Assembly: GCF_000243095.1 (NCBI RefSeq)
Contig: NZ_AHJE01000025.1
Coordinates: 1 to 64,000, forward strand
Origin: Cupriavidus basilensis OR16
GTDB lineage: Bacteria; Pseudomonadota; Gammaproteobacteria; Burkholderiales; Burkholderiaceae
Direction of reading: 5' to 3'
DNA length: 64,000 nt
Positions 29,092 to 39,231 of this stretch are shown here, piece after piece. The notes below the pieces were generated by a model. It was not told the DNA's origin. It saw only the letters and a list, made by a program, of their open reading frames with translations, and did not search any database. The position numbers and the translations under genes are program-made. Each line of letters starts with the position of its first letter. Within the stretch, counting starts at the first letter, position 1.

Positions 29092-30006
29092 ATGCACGCC
29101 AGCATCCTGAAGTACTTCGTCGAGGTCGCGCGGTGCGGGTCGATCCGCAAGGCGGCGCAGAACCTCTATGTCGCCTCCAGCGCCGTCAACCGGCAGATTC
29201 TCAAGCTCGAGGCCGAGATGGGAACCGAGCTGTTCGACCGCCTGCCCAACGGAATCCGGCTGAACGCTTCGGGCGAGCGGATGCTGCAGCATATCCGAGC
29301 GACGCTCAACGATTTTCACTTGATGCGCAGCGAACTCGATGAGCTCAAGGACGAGCGCAGGGGCCACGTATCGGTTGCGGCGATGGACTCACTGTTTGTC
29401 GATTTCCTTCCTGCAGCGGTGGAGGACTATTCGGAACTATATCCGGCAGTTACTTACGCCATCGCCGCCATCACCCCCTGGGATGTTGCGCCAAAAGTCC
29501 TGGGTGGCGAGTTCGATGTCGGCGTCACCTTTATCGCCAAGCTGCCGGCGGGGCTGAACGTCGTGGCCCAGGTCGCGCTGCCGCCGGGCGTAGTGATGGC
29601 CTCTTCCCATCCGCTGGCGAAGAAGGACCGGATCAGCTTTGCCGATTGCCGCAGCCACGCCTTCCTGCGCCTGGAAGGACGCTCGCCGATCCAGGGCGTG
29701 GTGTCTCCCAGGTTCATGGAATTCTGGGATCTGATGACCCCCAGCGTTACCTGCAATTCCACCCTCCTGCTCAAGCGCCTGGTTGCCTCGGGGCGGGGCA
29801 TTTCCTTTTTCTCCAAACTCGCTTTCATTGATGAGATCGCAAGCGGCGAAGTGGTCTGGCGCCCCTTCGACGAACCCAATATCAACGCGCTGACGGTTGG
29901 CATCATCACGCCATGCCAGCGTGTGCTGTCCAATGTCACGCTGGAATTCGTCAAGGGCATCGTGCACCGCCTCAAGCAGGTGGAACTCTCATTGCTAGAC
30001 ACATAG
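29092..30006 (+). CDS. LysR-type transcriptional regulator of the catabolic operon
   Basis: A 304-residue LTTR with N-terminal HTH (SIRKAAQNLYVASSAVNRQILKLE) and an effector domain from about residue 90. The ATG at 29092 has GAGGAGAGC upstream. It lies between the ferredoxin and aldehyde dehydrogenase genes on the same strand, with gaps of 23 and 9 bp, so it is probably co-transcribed and regulates this operon. Same-strand placement inside the unit is less usual than the divergent layout. Confidence 0.87.
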   Translation: MHASILKYFVEVARCGSIRKAAQNLYVASSAVNRQILKLEAEMGTELFDRLPNGIRLNASGERMLQHIRATLNDFHLMRSELDELKDERRGHVSVAAMDSLFVDFLPAAVEDYSELYPAVTYAIAAITPWDVAPKVLGGEFDVGVTFIAKLPAGLNVVAQVALPPGVVMASSHPLAKKDRISFADCRSHAFLRLEGRSPIQGVVSPRFMEFWDLMTPSVTCNSTLLLKRLVASGRGISFFSKLAFIDEIASGEVVWRPFDEPNINALTVGIITPCQRVLSNVTLEFVKGIVHRLKQVELSLLDT

Positions 30007-30015
30007 ACACCTGAC

Positions 30016-31452
30016 ATGACCCTGCATAAGAACTATATCGACGGCCAATGGCTCGACGGCGCATCCACTCACGCCAACGTCAATCCGTCCGACACCACCG
30101 ACATCATCGGCCACTACGCGCTGGCCGATGTCTCACAGGCCGGCCAGGCCATCGCCGCCGCCCATGCCGCCGTGCCGCGGTGGGCCGCCAGCACGCCGCA
30201 ACAACGCGCCGATGCGCTTGACAAGATCGGTGCCGAGCTCCTGGCGCGGCGCGAGGAACTCGGCCTGCTGTTGTCGCGCGAAGAAGGCAAGACCCTGCCG
30301 GAAGGCATCGGCGAGGTCACCCGCGCCGGGAATATCTTCAAGTTCTTCGCCGGGGAGGCTTTGCGCCAACGCGGTGACAAGCTGGCCTCGGTACGGCCCG
30401 GCGTGGAAATCGAAGTCACGCGCGAGCCGGTCGGGGTGGTGGGCATCATCGCGCCATGGAACTTCCCGATGGCGATTCCCGCCTGGAAGATCGCACCAGC
30501 CCTGGCGTATGGCAATACGGTCGTGTTCAAACCTGCGGAGCTCGTGCCGGGCTGCGCCTGGGCGCTGGCTGAGATCATCAGCCGCGCGGGATTGCCGGCG
30601 GGAGCATTCAACCTGGCGATCGGGCGCGGCTCGCAAGTGGGCCAGGCCATGCTTGACGACAGACGTATCGCCGCGATTTCCTTCACCGGCTCCGTGGCCA
30701 CGGGCGGGCGCGTGGCCCAGGCGGCCGCCCAACGGCTGGCCAAGGTCCAGCTCGAAATGGGCGGCAAGAACCCGATGGTGGTGCTCAATGATGCCGATCT
30801 CGACGTGGCGGTGGAGTGCGCCGTGCAAAGCGCATTCTTCTCCACCGGGCAGCGCTGCACCGCCTCGAGCCGGCTGATCGTGGAAGAGGGCGTCTATGCC
30901 CGTTTCGTCGAACGGATGCAGGAGCGCACGGCCGCGCTCAGGATCGGCCACGCCCTCGACGCCGGCACCGACATCGGCCCGGTGGCAAGCGGCGACCAGC
31001 TTGAGCAGGACTTGCGCTACCTTGCCATCGGGCGCGAGGAGGGCGCCAGGTTGGTGTGCGGCGGCGAACACGTAATACGCGCCACGCCGGGCTTCTACCT
31101 GACGCCGGCGATCTTCGCCGATTGCAGCAACGACATGCGGATCTGCCGCGAGGAGATCTTCGGGCCGGTTGCCGCCGTCATCCCCGCCAGGAACTATGAA
31201 CATGCACTGGAACTGGCCAACGATACCGAGTTCGGCCTCGCCAGCGGTATCTGCTCGACGTCGCTGAAACACGTACAGCACTTCAAACGGCACGCTCAAG
31301 CTGGCATGGTGATGGTCAACGTGCCGACGGCTGGTGTCGATTACCACGTCCCATTCGGCGGTCGCAAGGGCTCCAGCCTAGGGCCACGCGAGCAGGGCAC
31401 CTTCGCGGCCGAGTTTTATACGACGGTGAAGACGGCTTATGTGGCGGGTTGA
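30016..31452 (+). CDS. NAD(P)-dependent aldehyde dehydrogenase
   Basis: A 478-residue ALDH superfamily enzyme oxidising an aldehyde to its acid. The cofactor region APWNFPMAIPAWKIAPALAYGN, the catalytic glutamate region QLEMGGKNPM and the catalytic cysteine C281 in FSTGQRCTASS are all present. Overall it resembles ketoglutaric-semialdehyde or succinate-semialdehyde type dehydrogenases. It closes the catabolic operon, followed by a hairpin, and is convergent with the truncated SDR gene. Substrate is inferred to be a pathway aldehyde. Confidence 0.88.
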   Translation: MTLHKNYIDGQWLDGASTHANVNPSDTTDIIGHYALADVSQAGQAIAAAHAAVPRWAASTPQQRADALDKIGAELLARREELGLLLSREEGKTLPEGIGEVTRAGNIFKFFAGEALRQRGDKLASVRPGVEIEVTREPVGVVGIIAPWNFPMAIPAWKIAPALAYGNTVVFKPAELVPGCAWALAEIISRAGLPAGAFNLAIGRGSQVGQAMLDDRRIAAISFTGSVATGGRVAQAAAQRLAKVQLEMGGKNPMVVLNDADLDVAVECAVQSAFFSTGQRCTASSRLIVEEGVYARFVERMQERTAALRIGHALDAGTDIGPVASGDQLEQDLRYLAIGREEGARLVCGGEHVIRATPGFYLTPAIFADCSNDMRICREEIFGPVAAVIPARNYEHALELANDTEFGLASGICSTSLKHVQHFKRHAQAGMVMVNVPTAGVDYHVPFGGRKGSSLGPREQGTFAAEFYTTVKTAYVAG

Positions 31453-31457
31453 GAGAT

Positions 31458-31490
31458 GACCCGGGTGGCGGCTTGGCCGCCATCCGGGTC
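31458..31490. terminator. Hairpin between aldehyde dehydrogenase and SDR genes
   Basis: A 15-bp stem (31458-31472 with 31476-31490, one G-T pair, 3-base loop) lies just after the ALDH stop and just before the stop of the convergent SDR fragment. There is no long T run; a shared terminator is likely. Confidence 0.55.
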
Positions 31491-31500
31491 GCCGACGGTT

Positions 31501-32118
31501 TTACTTCGGCTGCATGCGGATGGCGCCGTCGAGCCGGATCACCTCGCCGTTGAGCATGGTGTTGGCAATGATGGATCCCACCAGCTTCGCATATTCGGCC
31601 GGGCGGCCCAGGCGCGGCGGGAACGGCACCATCTTGCCGAGCGCGTCCTGCACTTCCTGCGGCATGCCCAGCAGCATCGGCGTCTCGAACAGCCCCGGGG
31701 CAATCGTCATGCAGCGCACGCCGTCGCGCGACAGGTCGCGCGCGATGGCAAGCGTCATGGCGACCACGCCGCCCTTGGAAGCCGCGTAGGCAGCCTGCCC
31801 GATCTGGCCGTCAAAGGCCGCCACCGACGCCGTATTGATGATCACGCCGCGCTCGCCCTCCGCGTCGGGCGTGTTCTGCACCATGGCCGCGGCAGCCAGC
31901 CGGATCATGTTGAAGGTGCCGATCAGGTTGACGCGGATGGTCTTGTCGAAGGCGTCGAGCGGGTGCGGGCCGTTCTTGCCCACGGTCTTGTTGGCCGTGG
32001 CAATGCCGGCGCAATTGACCAGCCCGGCCAGGCGGCCCAGCGCGGTGGCTGCCGCCACGGCAGCCTGCCCGTCGGCCTCGCTGCTGACGTCGCAGCGCAC
32101 GAACTGCAGATACGGCAT
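31501..32118 (-). pseudogene. SDR family dehydrogenase lacking its N-terminal Rossmann motif
   Basis: The 205-residue frame matches the C-terminal four fifths of a short-chain dehydrogenase close to 3-hydroxyacyl-CoA dehydrogenase type [24 protein letters not shown], the active-site YAASK with preceding S, and [10 protein letters not shown]. The first 45-50 residues, holding the TGxxxGxG cofactor loop, are absent; the reading frame begins at [11 protein letters not shown]. Upstream is only a 16-bp palindrome and then the adk terminator, so the missing part is not in another frame. Most likely a 5' deletion that joined promoter DNA to mid-gene. Without the dinucleotide loop it should be inactive. 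Confidence 0.72.
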
Positions 32119-32127
32119 GTTGGCATA

Positions 32128-32143
32128 ACGTTTACGTAAACGT
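32128..32143. promoter_or_regulatory. Perfect 16-bp palindrome, LiuR-like operator
   Basis: ACGTTTACGTAAACGT is a perfect palindrome. On the minus strand it is preceded by TTGACG, which overlaps it as a possible -35 element. From memory, this motif resembles sites of MerR-family LiuR, which controls branched-chain amino acid/isovalerate catabolism in proteobacteria. It lies only about 10 bp from the start of the truncated SDR frame, with no room for a normal -10 and leader. Confidence 0.6.
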
Positions 32144-32182
32144 CAATTCGGCGATGCTATCGTTGCGGATGGCGGCGGCAAT

Positions 32183-32212
32183 AAAAAAGGCGACCCGAGG
32201 GTCGCCTTTTTT
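32183..32212 (-). terminator. Strong bidirectional terminator after adk
   Basis: AAAAAAGGCGACCC and GGGTCGCCTTTTTT form a perfect 14-bp stem with a 2-base loop, 27 bp past the adk stop. A and T tracts on the two sides suit termination in both directions. Confidence 0.9.
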
Positions 32213-32238
32213 TATCTGCAGCGCAGGATGCGCGCGGC

Positions 32239-33262
<1,024 letters not shown>

Positions 33263-34072
33263 TCAGGGGCCTTCTTGCGCCATGGCCTGCGCCCACAGCG
33301 CACGCACGCGGTCCAGGTCGGCCTGGGTATCGACGCCCGGCGCGGGCACTGCCGCCGTTTCCAATACGCCAATGCGCTCGCCATGCCACATCGCGCGCAG
33401 CTGCTCCAGGGCTTCCGTCTGCTCCACCGGCGACAGCGCCAGCGTGGGGAAGCGCCGCAGGAATCCGGCGCGGTAGGCGTACAGGCCAATGTGGCGCAAT
33501 ACCGGCATGGCCGGCAACGCGACCTGGGCGGTGGCTGCCGCCGCGGCCGGCACGCCGGCCCAGGCGTCGCGCGCCCAGGGAATCGGCGCGCGGGAGAAAT
33601 ACAGCGCGCGGCCGGCGGCATCGCACACCACTTTCACCACATTGGGATTGAACACCTCGGCGATATCGCCGATCGGATGGGCGGCGGTGGCGATGGCGCA
33701 ATCGGCATGGTGGGCCAGGTGCAGCGCCACCTCGTCGATCAGGCTGGGCTCGATCAAGGGCTCGTCGCCCTGCACATTGACCACGATGGCATCGTCCGGC
33801 AGGCCCAGCAGCGTGGCCACTTCGGCCAGGCGATCGGTGCCCGATGGATGGTCGGCACGCGTGATCACGGCATCGATGCCATGCGCCGCGCAGGCTGCCG
33901 CCACTTCGGGCGCGTCGGTGGCCACCACCGTGCGCTGTGCCGACGAGGCATGGGCGCGCTCGGCCACGCGCACGATCATGGGCTTGCCGCCGATATCGGC
34001 CAGCGGCTTGTTGGGCAGCCGGGTGGAGGCCAGGCGCGCCGGGATGACGACGGTAAAAGCGGGCAGCGACAT
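33263..34072 (-). CDS. kdsB: 3-deoxy-manno-octulosonate cytidylyltransferase
   Basis: Activates Kdo with CTP to CMP-Kdo for lipopolysaccharide inner-core synthesis, in the cytosol. The 269 residues start [28 protein letters not shown], the nucleotidyltransferase signature, followed by [19 protein letters not shown] and [12 protein letters not shown]. It is 12 bp downstream of the Trm112 gene and belongs to the lpxK-Trm112-kdsB run, all serving the outer membrane. Confidence 0.95.
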   Translation of the reverse strand: MSLPAFTVVIPARLASTRLPNKPLADIGGKPMIVRVAERAHASSAQRTVVATDAPEVAAACAAHGIDAVITRADHPSGTDRLAEVATLLGLPDDAIVVNVQGDEPLIEPSLIDEVALHLAHHADCAIATAAHPIGDIAEVFNPNVVKVVCDAAGRALYFSRAPIPWARDAWAGVPAAAAATAQVALPAMPVLRHIGLYAYRAGFLRRFPTLALSPVEQTEALEQLRAMWHGERIGVLETAAVPAPGVDTQADLDRVRALWAQAMAQEGP

Positions 34073-34084
34073 GGTGCGAGCCGC

Positions 34085-34273
34085 TTATTCCGGCGAGACC
34101 AGCCGGCCCGGCACGGTCTGGCGCGCTTCATCGGCCAGCATGATGGGAATGCCATCGCGGATCGGATAGGCCAGTTTGTCCACGTGGCAGATCAGTTCCT
34201 GGGCGGCGCGGTCATGCTCCAGCTTGCTCTTGCACAGCGGGCAGACCAGGATTTCAAGCAGCCGGTTGTCCAT
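34085..34273 (-). CDS. Trm112 family protein (UPF0434)
   Basis: A 62-residue protein of the UPF0434/YcaR type: [21 protein letters not shown], with a CPLC knuckle and a C-terminal [15 protein letters not shown] segment ([16 protein letters not shown]). In eukaryotes Trm112 activates methyltransferases; the bacterial role is not settled. It overlaps the lpxK 3' end by 20 bp and precedes kdsB, the conserved gammaproteobacterial and betaproteobacterial order. Confidence 0.92.
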   Translation of the reverse strand: MDNRLLEILVCPLCKSKLEHDRAAQELICHVDKLAYPIRDGIPIMLADEARQTVPGRLVSPE

Positions 34274-35363
34274 CTTGCGTTTCCTTGGTGTGGCCGGCGA
34301 CGGTCGCTGCGCCCGGCGCTGCGGGAGCGGCCTGGGCGTGCGCGGCGACCGCGCGGCGAATTTTCTCGATCAGGCCCGCATCGATCACGGGCGTGGTGGG
34401 GACGACCCAGATCCGCGGGTCCAGCGGGTCACTGAGGCGCTCGCATTTTACGGCATCCTTCTCGGTGATCAGGATCGCATCGGCGGCTTGCGCGACCGGA
34501 TCGCCGGCAAAGGGGTCTGCGGCGAAGTCGTAGTGGTCCGGCAGCGGCATGGTGTCCGGCGCGAGGCCGGCTGCGCGCAGGCTGGCGAAGAAGCGCTCGG
34601 GGTTGCCGATGCCGGCGGCGGCCAGCACGCGCTGACCGGCAAACGCGGACAAAGGCTTGGCCATGGTCGGGTCGGCCAGTTGCCAGGCGTCGTCCAGCAC
34701 CAGGCGCATGCCGTAGACATCCGGCTTGTCGGGGCTGGCGCGGAAGTCGGGGTCGTTGATCAGGGTGGCGTCGCGCTGTCGCGAGAGCGATTCGCGCAGC
34801 GGGCCTGCGGGCAGCAGCATGCCGTTGCCGCCCATGCGCGAATCGAACATCACAATCTCGAAGTCACGCTGCAGCTTGTAATGCTGCAGGCCGTCGTCGA
34901 GCAGCAGCACGTTGACGCCAGGATGCGAGACCAGCATGGTCTGCGCGCACAGCGCGCGGTCGGGGAAGACCCAGACCGGCACGTCGGTGGCGCGCGCGAT
35001 CAAGAGCGGCTCGTCGCCCACGTCCTTGGCCTGCGAGGTGGGCTTGACCCGGCGCGGGTGCTTGAGCTTGACGCCGTAGCCGCGCGAGACCACGCCCGGG
35101 CGCAGGCCGGACTCGGCCAGCGCATGGGCCAGCGCGATTACCGCGGGGGTCTTGCCGGTGCCGCCCACGGTCACGTTGCCCACCACCACCACGGGCATCG
35201 GCAGGCGCGTCGAGCGGTACCAGCCGCGCCGGTATGCCAGGCGCCGCCAGCCGCTGACCAGGCCGAACACCCATGACAGCGGCAGCATCAGCCAGGCGAA
35301 CCAGCCGCGGCGTTGCCACTGGGCGGTCACGAAGTCGGCAAGGGTGTTGCGGGGAGCGGGCAT
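34254..35363 (-). CDS. lpxK: Tetraacyldisaccharide 4'-kinase
   Basis: Phosphorylates the 4' position of the lipid A precursor at the inner membrane, giving lipid IVA. The 369 residues have one N-terminal hydrophobic segment ([14 protein letters not shown]) and a P-loop, [34 protein letters not shown] is the catalytic-region signature. The frame is open for 32 codons more, but the ATG at 35363 fits the family. The C terminus overlaps the Trm112 gene. Confidence 0.94.
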   Translation of the reverse strand: MPAPRNTLADFVTAQWQRRGWFAWLMLPLSWVFGLVSGWRRLAYRRGWYRSTRLPMPVVVVGNVTVGGTGKTPAVIALAHALAESGLRPGVVSRGYGVKLKHPRRVKPTSQAKDVGDEPLLIARATDVPVWVFPDRALCAQTMLVSHPGVNVLLLDDGLQHYKLQRDFEIVMFDSRMGGNGMLLPAGPLRESLSRQRDATLINDPDFRASPDKPDVYGMRLVLDDAWQLADPTMAKPLSAFAGQRVLAAAGIGNPERFFASLRAAGLAPDTMPLPDHYDFAADPFAGDPVAQAADAILITEKDAVKCERLSDPLDPRIWVVPTTPVIDAGLIEKIRRAVAAHAQAAPAAPGAATVAGHTKETQDGQPAA

Positions 35364-35571
35364 GGGCGTGGCAGGCAGGGCTGGGCGGTAATGTTGCGTT
35401 GAAAGGCAGGGTTGGGGCCGGGGGGCGGTGCTCACGGCGCGCCGGCATGATGGCGTCATCGCGTCATGGATGGCCGGCGCAAGCCAGCCACCCAGCCATT
35501 ATGGGCACCTTGCGGCGCCCGCCGCAAGGTGCGGCTCGCAGCGGGGGATTGGCATCCCCGCGCCTGGCCGC

Positions 35572-36000
35572 TCAGCGCGCCTGCGCGCTTTGCGTGGCGA
35601 AGGTCAGGCGCGGCAGCCCGGCCAGGCGCGCGGCTTCCATCACATTGATCACCGACTGATGGGTGGCCTGCGCATCGGCATTGACGATCAGCACGGGCGG
35701 CTGGCCCTCGGCCGGGCCGGCTACCTCGCGCAGGCGCTGGGCCAGGCTGGTCACATCCTGCTGGTCCATGACCTGCTTGTTGATCGAGTAGACGCCCTTG
35801 GCCGATACGGATACCACGATCTCGCCGGGGCGCTGCTGCGCCTTTTCGGCGTCGGCCGTCGGCAGCTGGATCTGCAACTCGGTATAGCGCGAGTACGTGG
35901 TCGTGATCATCAGGAAGATCAGGATCACGAGCAGGACGTCGATCAACGGGATGAGGTTGATCTCCGGTTCTTCACGCCGCTGGCGGGATCGGAAGTGCAT
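35572..36000 (-). CDS. exbD: Biopolymer transport protein ExbD/TolR family
   Basis: A 142-residue inner-membrane protein with a short cytoplasmic N terminus, one transmembrane helix and a periplasmic domain. The helix begins INLIPLIDVLLVILIFLMI, and D in LIDVLLV is the conserved proton-path aspartate. It pairs with the ExbB homologue that ends 6 bp upstream to harvest proton-motive force for TonB-dependent transport or a Tol-like task. No tonB is adjacent, so exact assignment within ExbD/TolR is uncertain. Confidence 0.9.
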   Translation of the reverse strand: MHFRSRQRREEPEINLIPLIDVLLVILIFLMITTTYSRYTELQIQLPTADAEKAQQRPGEIVVSVSAKGVYSINKQVMDQQDVTSLAQRLREVAGPAEGQPPVLIVNADAQATHQSVINVMEAARLAGLPRLTFATQSAQAR

Positions 36001-36006
36001 GGCGTA

Positions 36007-36660
36007 TCAGGCGCGGCGCTGCGGCAGGATGGCGTCCAGGAAGGCGGTGGCGCGGAATTCCAGCTCGGCCACGTAGTCGTCCACGCGCCGGCGGAAGTAG
36101 CGCCAGAAGATCAGTGCCGGAATTGCGATGATCAGGCCGAAGGCGGTGTTATAGAGCGCCACCGAGATGCCATGGGCCAGCTGCTCGGGGCTGGCGCCGG
36201 CGCCACCCTGGCTGCCGAAGATCTCGATCATGCCGATCACGGTGCCCAGGAGGCCCATCAGCGGCGCCACCGAGGCGATCGTGCCCAGTGCATTCAGGTA
36301 GCGCTCCAGTTCATGCGCCACGGCGCGCCCAGCTTCCTCGACCACTTCCTTGGCGGCATCGCGGGAGGTATGGGGCTGCAGCACCACATGGCGCAGGCCG
36401 GCCGCCAGCACGCGGCCAAGCGGGGAATTCTGCTCCAGCGTGTTGACCACCTCTGGCGTAGCGCGGCGCTGGTGCGCCACCGACAGGGCTTCGTCATACA
36501 GCTTGGGCGGCAGCACCTTGCTGCGCTTCAGGCTGAGGAAACGCTCGACGATCAGCGCCAGGGCGATGACCGAGGCGAGCAACAAGGGCCAGATCGGCCA
36601 GCCGGCAGCTTGAATGATGGAAAACACGTGGAACCCCGAGTCAACGGCTTGTGTGCTCAT
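36007..36660 (-). CDS. exbB: MotA/TolQ/ExbB proton channel family protein
   Basis: A 217-residue inner-membrane protein with three transmembrane helices (about 15-35, 115-145, 160-185) and the MotA_ExbB domain: APLMGLLGTVIGMIEIF and ALYNTAFGLIIAIPALIFWRYF. It forms the proton channel with ExbD encoded 6 bp downstream. The start ATG at 36660 faces the large repeat-bearing intergenic region that separates it from divergent xseA. Confidence 0.92.
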   Translation of the reverse strand: MSTQAVDSGFHVFSIIQAAGWPIWPLLLASVIALALIVERFLSLKRSKVLPPKLYDEALSVAHQRRATPEVVNTLEQNSPLGRVLAAGLRHVVLQPHTSRDAAKEVVEEAGRAVAHELERYLNALGTIASVAPLMGLLGTVIGMIEIFGSQGGAGASPEQLAHGISVALYNTAFGLIIAIPALIFWRYFRRRVDDYVAELEFRATAFLDAILPQRRA

Positions 36661-36824
36661 GCCAGGCGCCGCGGCCGTGCGCGCGCTGGCTATGTTCGAA
36701 AAAAATGTTCGAAAAAATCAGGCGCCACTCTAACCCGCAGCACCGGGCGGGGCAAGACGCAGCGTCGCGGTGTGTCCGCCGCGCATCGTGCGCGCGAGGC
36801 AGCGGGGCGGTGACTGCCGGGATG

Positions 36825-37261
36825 TCCACATGGAACTGGGACAGTGCTGTGGATGAATTGTGGACAGAGGGCTGACAAGACGGTCAAGTCACTGATTGAT
36901 AAGGAAAAATTGCAGATAGCTTAAAAAACGGGCAGGCAGCGGGTGGCGAAGACAGCCTCCGGGCGGGCGCGAACCGCCCAAAAACCAGAGCCCGGTCTAT
37001 CCACATTAAAGCAGGACAGTGCTGTGGACCGTTTGTGGACAGCGCCCTGAAAAGAACGCTAAGTCATTGATTGGAAAGACAGGTATACAGGGTGCCTAAA
37101 TAATGTGCAGAACACGCCAGATGGGCGTCGGGGAGGGCTTTGGCACGCCGTAAACCGAAAAATTCCGTCATGTCTCTCCCTTTCCACATTCCGCCGGGAC
37201 AGTCTTGTGGACGGGTTGTGGACAACTACCTGAGAAGCCACTTAAGTCATTGATTGAAAAG
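36825..37261. repeat. Three diverged 80-bp direct repeats with DnaA-box-like sites
   Basis: Copies lie at 36825-36904, 37000-37079 and 37183-37262, spaced 175 and 183 bp. They align without gaps; the first two are about three quarters identical. Shared elements are TCCACAT at the start, GGACAG, then TTGTGGA or CTGTGGA, then TTGTGGACA or ATTGTGGACA, and AAGTCAxTGATTG at the end. The TCCACA/TGTGGA cores resemble DnaA boxes. The region lies between divergent exbB and xseA and codes for nothing recognisable. Roles as a DnaA-binding element, a silent origin or repeated small RNA units are all inference. Confidence 0.75.
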
Positions 37262-37421
37262 CGCTTCATACCAGCTGATTAAAAAGTAGGCAAAGGCCAC
37301 TCGTGTGGTGCTTTCCAGTCCCGGCACGCATGGCCAGGACAGGACAGCGCAATGTCCCGTCAAGGAGGCCTTGCGATCTCTTTTGGCCACTGCACGCGGC
37401 ATTCTCGCGGGTAGCAAGAAA

Positions 37422-37430
37422 TTATCCACA
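37422..37430 (+). promoter_or_regulatory. Perfect DnaA box
   Basis: TTATCCACA, the consensus high-affinity DnaA-binding nonamer, 36 bp from a second, oppositely oriented copy. Confidence 0.65.
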
Positions 37431-37465
37431 GGTTGGGGGTTCGACTTGAGGTTGTCCAGAGTTCC

Positions 37466-37474
37466 TGTGGATAA
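37466..37474 (-). promoter_or_regulatory. Perfect DnaA box, inverted
   Basis: TGTGGATAA, the reverse complement of TTATCCACA. Together with the box at 37422 and the repeat-borne variants it makes a dense cluster of DnaA-like sites. Confidence 0.65.
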
Positions 37475-37694
37475 CTTTGTGAACAAGCCGGGGGCGCAGC
37501 CGGTAAGTGTTTGACGCATAAGGGGTTTGCTTACATTGCCTAAAAAATAAGACAGCCGAAAGCGCATAAGAATCAAAGGCTTGTGTCAAGTCATGCGGCT
37601 TTGCGGGGTTATTGCATCCCCCACCCCAAGAGACTTGACAGACCGGTTATGCTGTGGACATGTCAATTCCACGCCGCTTGCCCGGCCGTGCTCC

Positions 37695-39080
37695 ATGTCA
37701 GAACCGCTCAACTTTTCGCGTGAAACCCAGCCAATGGCCACTCCCGGGGCGCGCGAGGCGATTCCCGTCGGGGAGCTGAACCACGCGATTGCCCAGGTAC
37801 TGGAACGTAGTTTTCCGCTGACCTGGGTCCGGGGCGAAATCTCAAATTTCACACGCGCCGCCAGCGGGCACTGGTATTTCTCGCTCAAGGACGCGCGCGC
37901 CCAGATCCGCTGCGTGATGTTCCGCGGGCGCAACCAGCATGTCGACTTCACGCCGCGCGAGGGCGAGGCGGTCGAGGTGCGGGCGCTGGTGTCGATGTAT
38001 GAGGCGCGTGGCGAGCTGCAGCTGGGCGTGGAGGGCATGCGCCGCGCCGGCCTTGGCAATCTCTACGAGGCATTCTTGCGGCTGAAGGAAAAGCTCTCGC
38101 AGGCCGGGCTGTTCGCGCCCGAGCGCAAGCGGCCCCTGCCGGTCCACGCGCGCACCATTGGCGTGATCACCTCGCTGCAGGCCGCGGCCTTGCGCGATGT
38201 GATCAGCACCCTGCGCCGGCGCGCGCCCCATGTGCCGGTCGTGGTTTACCCGGTGCCGGTGCAGGGCGCCGGCGCGGCCGCCAGGATCGCCGCCATGATC
38301 GACACCGCCAGCGAGCGCAACGAATGCGACGTGCTGATCCTGTGCCGCGGCGGCGGCAGCATCGAAGACCTGTGGTCGTTCAATGAAGAGAGCGTGGCGC
38401 AGGCCATTGCGCGCTGCGCCGTGCCGGTGGTCTCCGGCGTGGGCCATGAGACCGATTTCACCATCGCCGATTTCGTCGCCGATGTGCGCGCGCCCACGCC
38501 CACCGGCGCAGCCGAGCTGGTCAGCCCGGACCGCAGCCATATGCTGCTGCAAGCCAGCCGCGCGCGCGACGCGCTGGCCCAGTGCATGCAGCGCCAGCTC
38601 GACCGGCGCGCCCAAAACCTGGACTGGCTGGCGCGCCGCCTGCGCAGCCCGCAAGCGCAACTGCAGGAGCGCCGCCTGCAGGTCGACAACCTGATGCGTC
38701 ACCTGCGCTCCGCGCTGCGCGATACCGTGGCAGCCCAACGGCATCGCCAACAAGTGCTGGCCATGCGCTGGGCGGCTGGCCGGCCCGACCTGGCCCAGGC
38801 CCAGGCCGAACTGCGCCGCACCGCGCTGCGCCTGCGCGACGCCACGCAACGCCAGCATGAGCGCGCTGGCCAGCGCTGGCAGCGTGCCGCCGGCTCGCTC
38901 GAGCTGCTGGCGCCGCAGCGCACCCTGGAGCGCGGCTACGCCGTGCTGCTGGACCAGCGCGGACGCGCGCTGCGCTCGCCGTCGGAGCTGCGTGCGGGCG
39001 CGGTGATCGAAGTCCACCTGGCCGAAGGCGTGGCCGACGCCAGCATCGCCAGCGTGCAGCCGCGCCTGGCGGAACTCTAA
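37695..39080 (+). CDS. xseA: Exodeoxyribonuclease VII large subunit
   Basis: Catalytic subunit of ExoVII, degrading single-stranded DNA in both directions. The 461 residues contain an N-terminal OB fold ([29 protein letters not shown]) and the catalytic domain with [28 protein letters not shown] and [16 protein letters not shown], followed by a long coiled-coil region (about 300-420). ATG 37695 fits the family start; the frame is open 38 codons upstream. It is followed by sodB, the same order I recall in Ralstonia and Cupriavidus. Confidence 0.94.
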   Translation: MSEPLNFSRETQPMATPGAREAIPVGELNHAIAQVLERSFPLTWVRGEISNFTRAASGHWYFSLKDARAQIRCVMFRGRNQHVDFTPREGEAVEVRALVSMYEARGELQLGVEGMRRAGLGNLYEAFLRLKEKLSQAGLFAPERKRPLPVHARTIGVITSLQAAALRDVISTLRRRAPHVPVVVYPVPVQGAGAAARIAAMIDTASERNECDVLILCRGGGSIEDLWSFNEESVAQAIARCAVPVVSGVGHETDFTIADFVADVRAPTPTGAAELVSPDRSHMLLQASRARDALAQCMQRQLDRRAQNLDWLARRLRSPQAQLQERRLQVDNLMRHLRSALRDTVAAQRHRQQVLAMRWAAGRPDLAQAQAELRRTALRLRDATQRQHERAGQRWQRAAGSLELLAPQRTLERGYAVLLDQRGRALRSPSELRAGAVIEVHLAEGVADASIASVQPRLAEL

Positions 39081-39160
39081 GTCCGGCGCGCGTCGCGGGC
39101 GCCGACAGCACTGGCATATCGATCAAACTAATATGATCGAAGGGGCTTTGTTTGCGGCGT

Positions 39161-39189
39161 TTGCGCGGGTATGGCAAGTCCCCTACAAT
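39161..39189 (+). promoter_or_regulatory. Likely sodB promoter
   Basis: TTGCGC (39161-39166) and TACAAT (39184-39189) are spaced by 17 bp, about 43 bp before the sodB ATG. The -10 match is good and the -35 weaker. Confidence 0.5.
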
Positions 39190-39231
39190 CGACAATTCCT
39201 GATCTTCAACCCCACAGAAAGAGACAGAACA

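Larger units (their letters stand above)
36661..37694. other. 1-kb noncoding exbB-xseA region
   Basis: No credible gene is present on either strand over about 1,030 bp, unusually long for this gene-dense block. AT-rich relative to its surroundings, it contains the three 80-bp repeats, then two perfect DnaA boxes, and must also carry the promoters of exbB and xseA. Confidence 0.75.

Noticed and set aside
37641..37665. xseA promoter with TTGACA at 37635
   Set aside because: No acceptable -10 hexamer at 16-18 bp spacing.
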